From contig OZ244129.1 of NCBI GenBank assembly GCA_965215715.1, forward strand, positions 124,001-188,000: 64,000 bases of DNA, in the 5' to 3' direction. The DNA is from HXMU1428-3 sp965215715 (GTDB taxonomy: Bacteria; Pseudomonadota; Alphaproteobacteria; Rhizobiales; HXMU1428-3). This document shows positions 62,303 through 64,000 of the stretch, piece by piece (the stretch's first letter is position 1; each line of letters opens with the position of its first letter). The position numbers and the translations under genes were made by a program. The notes beneath the pieces are model-generated. The model made no database searches. It had not been told where the DNA came from and saw only the letters and a program-made list of their open reading frames with translations.

Positions 62303-64000
62303 ATGGTTTCAGGTTCTATCGTTAAAAGATCTTTTGCTTTTGCAAGACGATGCATATTTATGGCTCTTTTGGGAGCAGGTTGTATTATTATTTGCCTGCT
62401 GATTGAAAGGACTTATTTTCAAACAACCAGCCAGTCAGCGACGAAAAAATTGGTTGATGCTTTTGTTTTGACCAGCCAAATCCTTATTGCAGATGAACGG
62501 TTGACCCTATCAGCAAATATGGCTGTCTCCACAGGTGATAGGCATTGGGTTGAGCGTTATCACAAAAATATTCCTATTATTGAACGGGCCATTAACAGAG
62601 CCTTGCAACATGCCCCCCAAAATATTGCTGATCTGTTTGATAAAGAAACCCGGCTGTCTAATGAAAAATTATTAGCATTAGAAGGTACTGCTTTTGAAGC
62701 TTTGCAGTCAGGTGATAGGGATAAGGCGCACGAAATTTTATCCAGCCCTGAATATTTAAGACACAAAGCTATTTTGGTGCATGGGACATCTTTGTTTGTT
62801 GATTCTATTGTTAATGTTTTATCTCAGAATCTTGCAATGGTTGGGGAACGGTCTCGATTTCTTTTATTTGGCATTTTCCTTGTTTTATCTATTGGAGGCT
62901 GTGTGTTGCTTTGGCAGATAAATAATAGCCTCAATGAAAATGAGGATGCTTATTTAAAGGCTGAAAATAAAATTCGTTTTTTAGCAAATAATGATGTTTT
63001 GACAGGTATGGCCAACAGGTTGTCTTTGCAAAGGACTTTACAAGAAGCTTTGGAAAATGCACAGGAACATGGCAGCAAGCTTGCTGTTCTTATGATGGAC
63101 TTGGATAGGTTTAAGTTGATTAATGATCGATATGGTCATGGTTTGGGGGATTTGGTTCTTAAAGAAGCTGCAGAACGAATGGGGCAGGTCCTTGAAGATG
63201 GTGAGTTTTACTCGCGCTATGGTGGCGATGAGTTTGTGATTATTATTGAATATACAGACGATGAGCAAACGGTTTTGCGTAAAAGCAAACAGCTGATAGA
63301 GAGTTTGTCGCAAGTAATGACATTTGACGATATTAGTGTGCAAATAGGGGCAAGTGTTGGTATTGCATATTATCCAGACCATGCGAATTCAGATGTAGAA
63401 ATAATGCGAAAAGCTGACCTTGCCGTTTATCGTTCTAAGGAAAATGGGCGCAGTCAATATCAAGTTTATGATCATAGCATGGATGAAGATTTGATTGATC
63501 GCTCATTGTTGGAATCTGATTTGCGAGATGCGATTGCAAATGATGAGATTGTACCTTTCTACCAACCTATTATTTGTTTGAAGACGGGAAGGATTAAAGG
63601 CTTTGAAATATTGTCTCGCTGGCGCCACCCAACGAGGGGGCTGTTAAGTCCGGATAAATTTATTCCTTTGATTGAATCTATGGGGTGTAATGGCGATCTT
63701 GCAATATCGATTTTACATCAAGCCTGCAATCAGGCTGAGATGATACCTGAAGATTGTTTTATTGCCATCAATATTGCGCCGCAAGATATTCAAGACGAGT
63801 GGTTTGTCGAAAGGATCTTAACTGTTTTGCATAAAACAGGTTTTCCTCCACATCGTTTAGAAGTTGAGTTAACTGAAAATGCTTTGATCCGTGATTTGCA
63901 AGCAGCTAAAAATATTATTCGCTCGCTGAAAAATATTGGGGTCAGTGTTTCATTGGATGATTTTGGAACCGGTTATTCAAGCCTTTATTATTTATCAGAA
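62303..64000 (+). CDS. GGDEF-EAL domain membrane protein (runs past window end)
   Basis: 566 codons visible, ATG at 62303. Two membrane helices (about 15-35 and 190-212) bracket a periplasmic sensor of about 150 aa. GGDEF domain: NDVLTGMANRLSLQ and active-site YSRYGGDEFVI. EAL domain: IVPFYQPIICLKTGRIKGFE with EIL for EAL in GFEILSRWRHP, then INIAPQDI, VELTENALI and LDDFGTGYSSL. Catalytic acids seen so far are present. Makes or degrades cyclic di-GMP; net activity unclear. Confidence 0.92.
   Translation, partial: MVSGSIVKRSFAFARRCIFMALLGAGCIIICLLIERTYFQTTSQSATKKLVDAFVLTSQILIADERLTLSANMAVSTGDRHWVERYHKNIPIIERAINRALQHAPQNIADLFDKETRLSNEKLLALEGTAFEALQSGDRDKAHEILSSPEYLRHKAILVHGTSLFVDSIVNVLSQNLAMVGERSRFLLFGIFLVLSIGGCVLLWQINNSLNENEDAYLKAENKIRFLANNDVLTGMANRLSLQRTLQEALENAQEHGSKLAVLMMDLDRFKLINDRYGHGLGDLVLKEAAERMGQVLEDGEFYSRYGGDEFVIIIEYTDDEQTVLRKSKQLIESLSQVMTFDDISVQIGASVGIAYYPDHANSDVEIMRKADLAVYRSKENGRSQYQVYDHSMDEDLIDRSLLESDLRDAIANDEIVPFYQPIICLKTGRIKGFEILSRWRHPTRGLLSPDKFIPLIESMGCNGDLAISILHQACNQAEMIPEDCFIAINIAPQDIQDEWFVERILTVLHKTGFPPHRLEVELTENALIRDLQAAKNIIRSLKNIGVSVSLDDFGTGYSSLYYLSE

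Overview
The window is a chromosomal segment of a free-living alphaproteobacterium of moderate to low GC. The evidence is a GcrA cell-cycle regulator, a complete cpa/tad pilus locus in the order flp-cpaA-cpaB-cpaC-cpaD-cpaE-cpaF-tadB-tadC, and the neighbourhoods gcrA-argD-argF-hslO and fabI-phosphatase-aroC, which are familiar from Hyphomicrobiales and relatives. I do not assign a genus.

Layout. Positions 1-8450 carry housekeeping genes: M20 peptidase, fabI, a small lipoprotein, histidine phosphatase, aroC, a class III-like sirtuin and two membrane proteins. They also hold structured GC-rich intergenic repeats. Positions 8459-21535 are the Tad pilus locus: TadE/TadG-type pseudopilins, a stand-alone secretin N-domain protein, Flp pilin, prepilin peptidase and the CpaB-TadC machine, with three clear terminators separating units. 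Positions 21641-26451 hold gcrA (minus strand) and argD-argF-hslO (plus strand). Between them lies an unusual 1 kb gene-free region with a dense cluster of TTAA words, a 268 bp element made of three nested perfect inverted repeats, and a terminator with no gene in front of it.

Positions 26839-48664 form a genomic island of about 21.8 kb integrated in the 3' end of tRNA-Phe(GAA). It begins with a P4-type tyrosine integrase. It ends at an imperfect copy of the tRNA 3' end, and both ends carry GGGTA-type direct repeats with the same 12 bp period. Inside are two DNA-translocase ATPases (HerA/VirD4 type), a replication-relaxation protein, a large serine recombinase, an AlpA-like regulator, an HTH protein with a putative nuclease-fold partner, an AAA ATPase + subtilisin pair (IetAS, a known stability/anti-phage module), a phage-type adenine methyltransferase and a beta-helix protein. 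A FimB-sized tyrosine recombinase sits beside a pair of 28 bp inverted repeats that look like an invertible switch.

Positions 49908-62036 form a catabolic block: an acetoin-dehydrogenase-like operon (E1 alpha, E1 beta, a separate lipoyl carrier, an E2 catalytic domain, a lipoate-ligase-like protein, E3), an AcoR-type sigma-54 activator, a LuxR-type response regulator and a periplasmic PQQ/cytochrome c alcohol dehydrogenase. Sigma-54 type -24/-12 boxes precede the acetoin operon, the LuxR-type gene and the alcohol dehydrogenase, so the block may be one regulon for oxidising alcohol or acetoin. The window ends inside a GGDEF-EAL protein.
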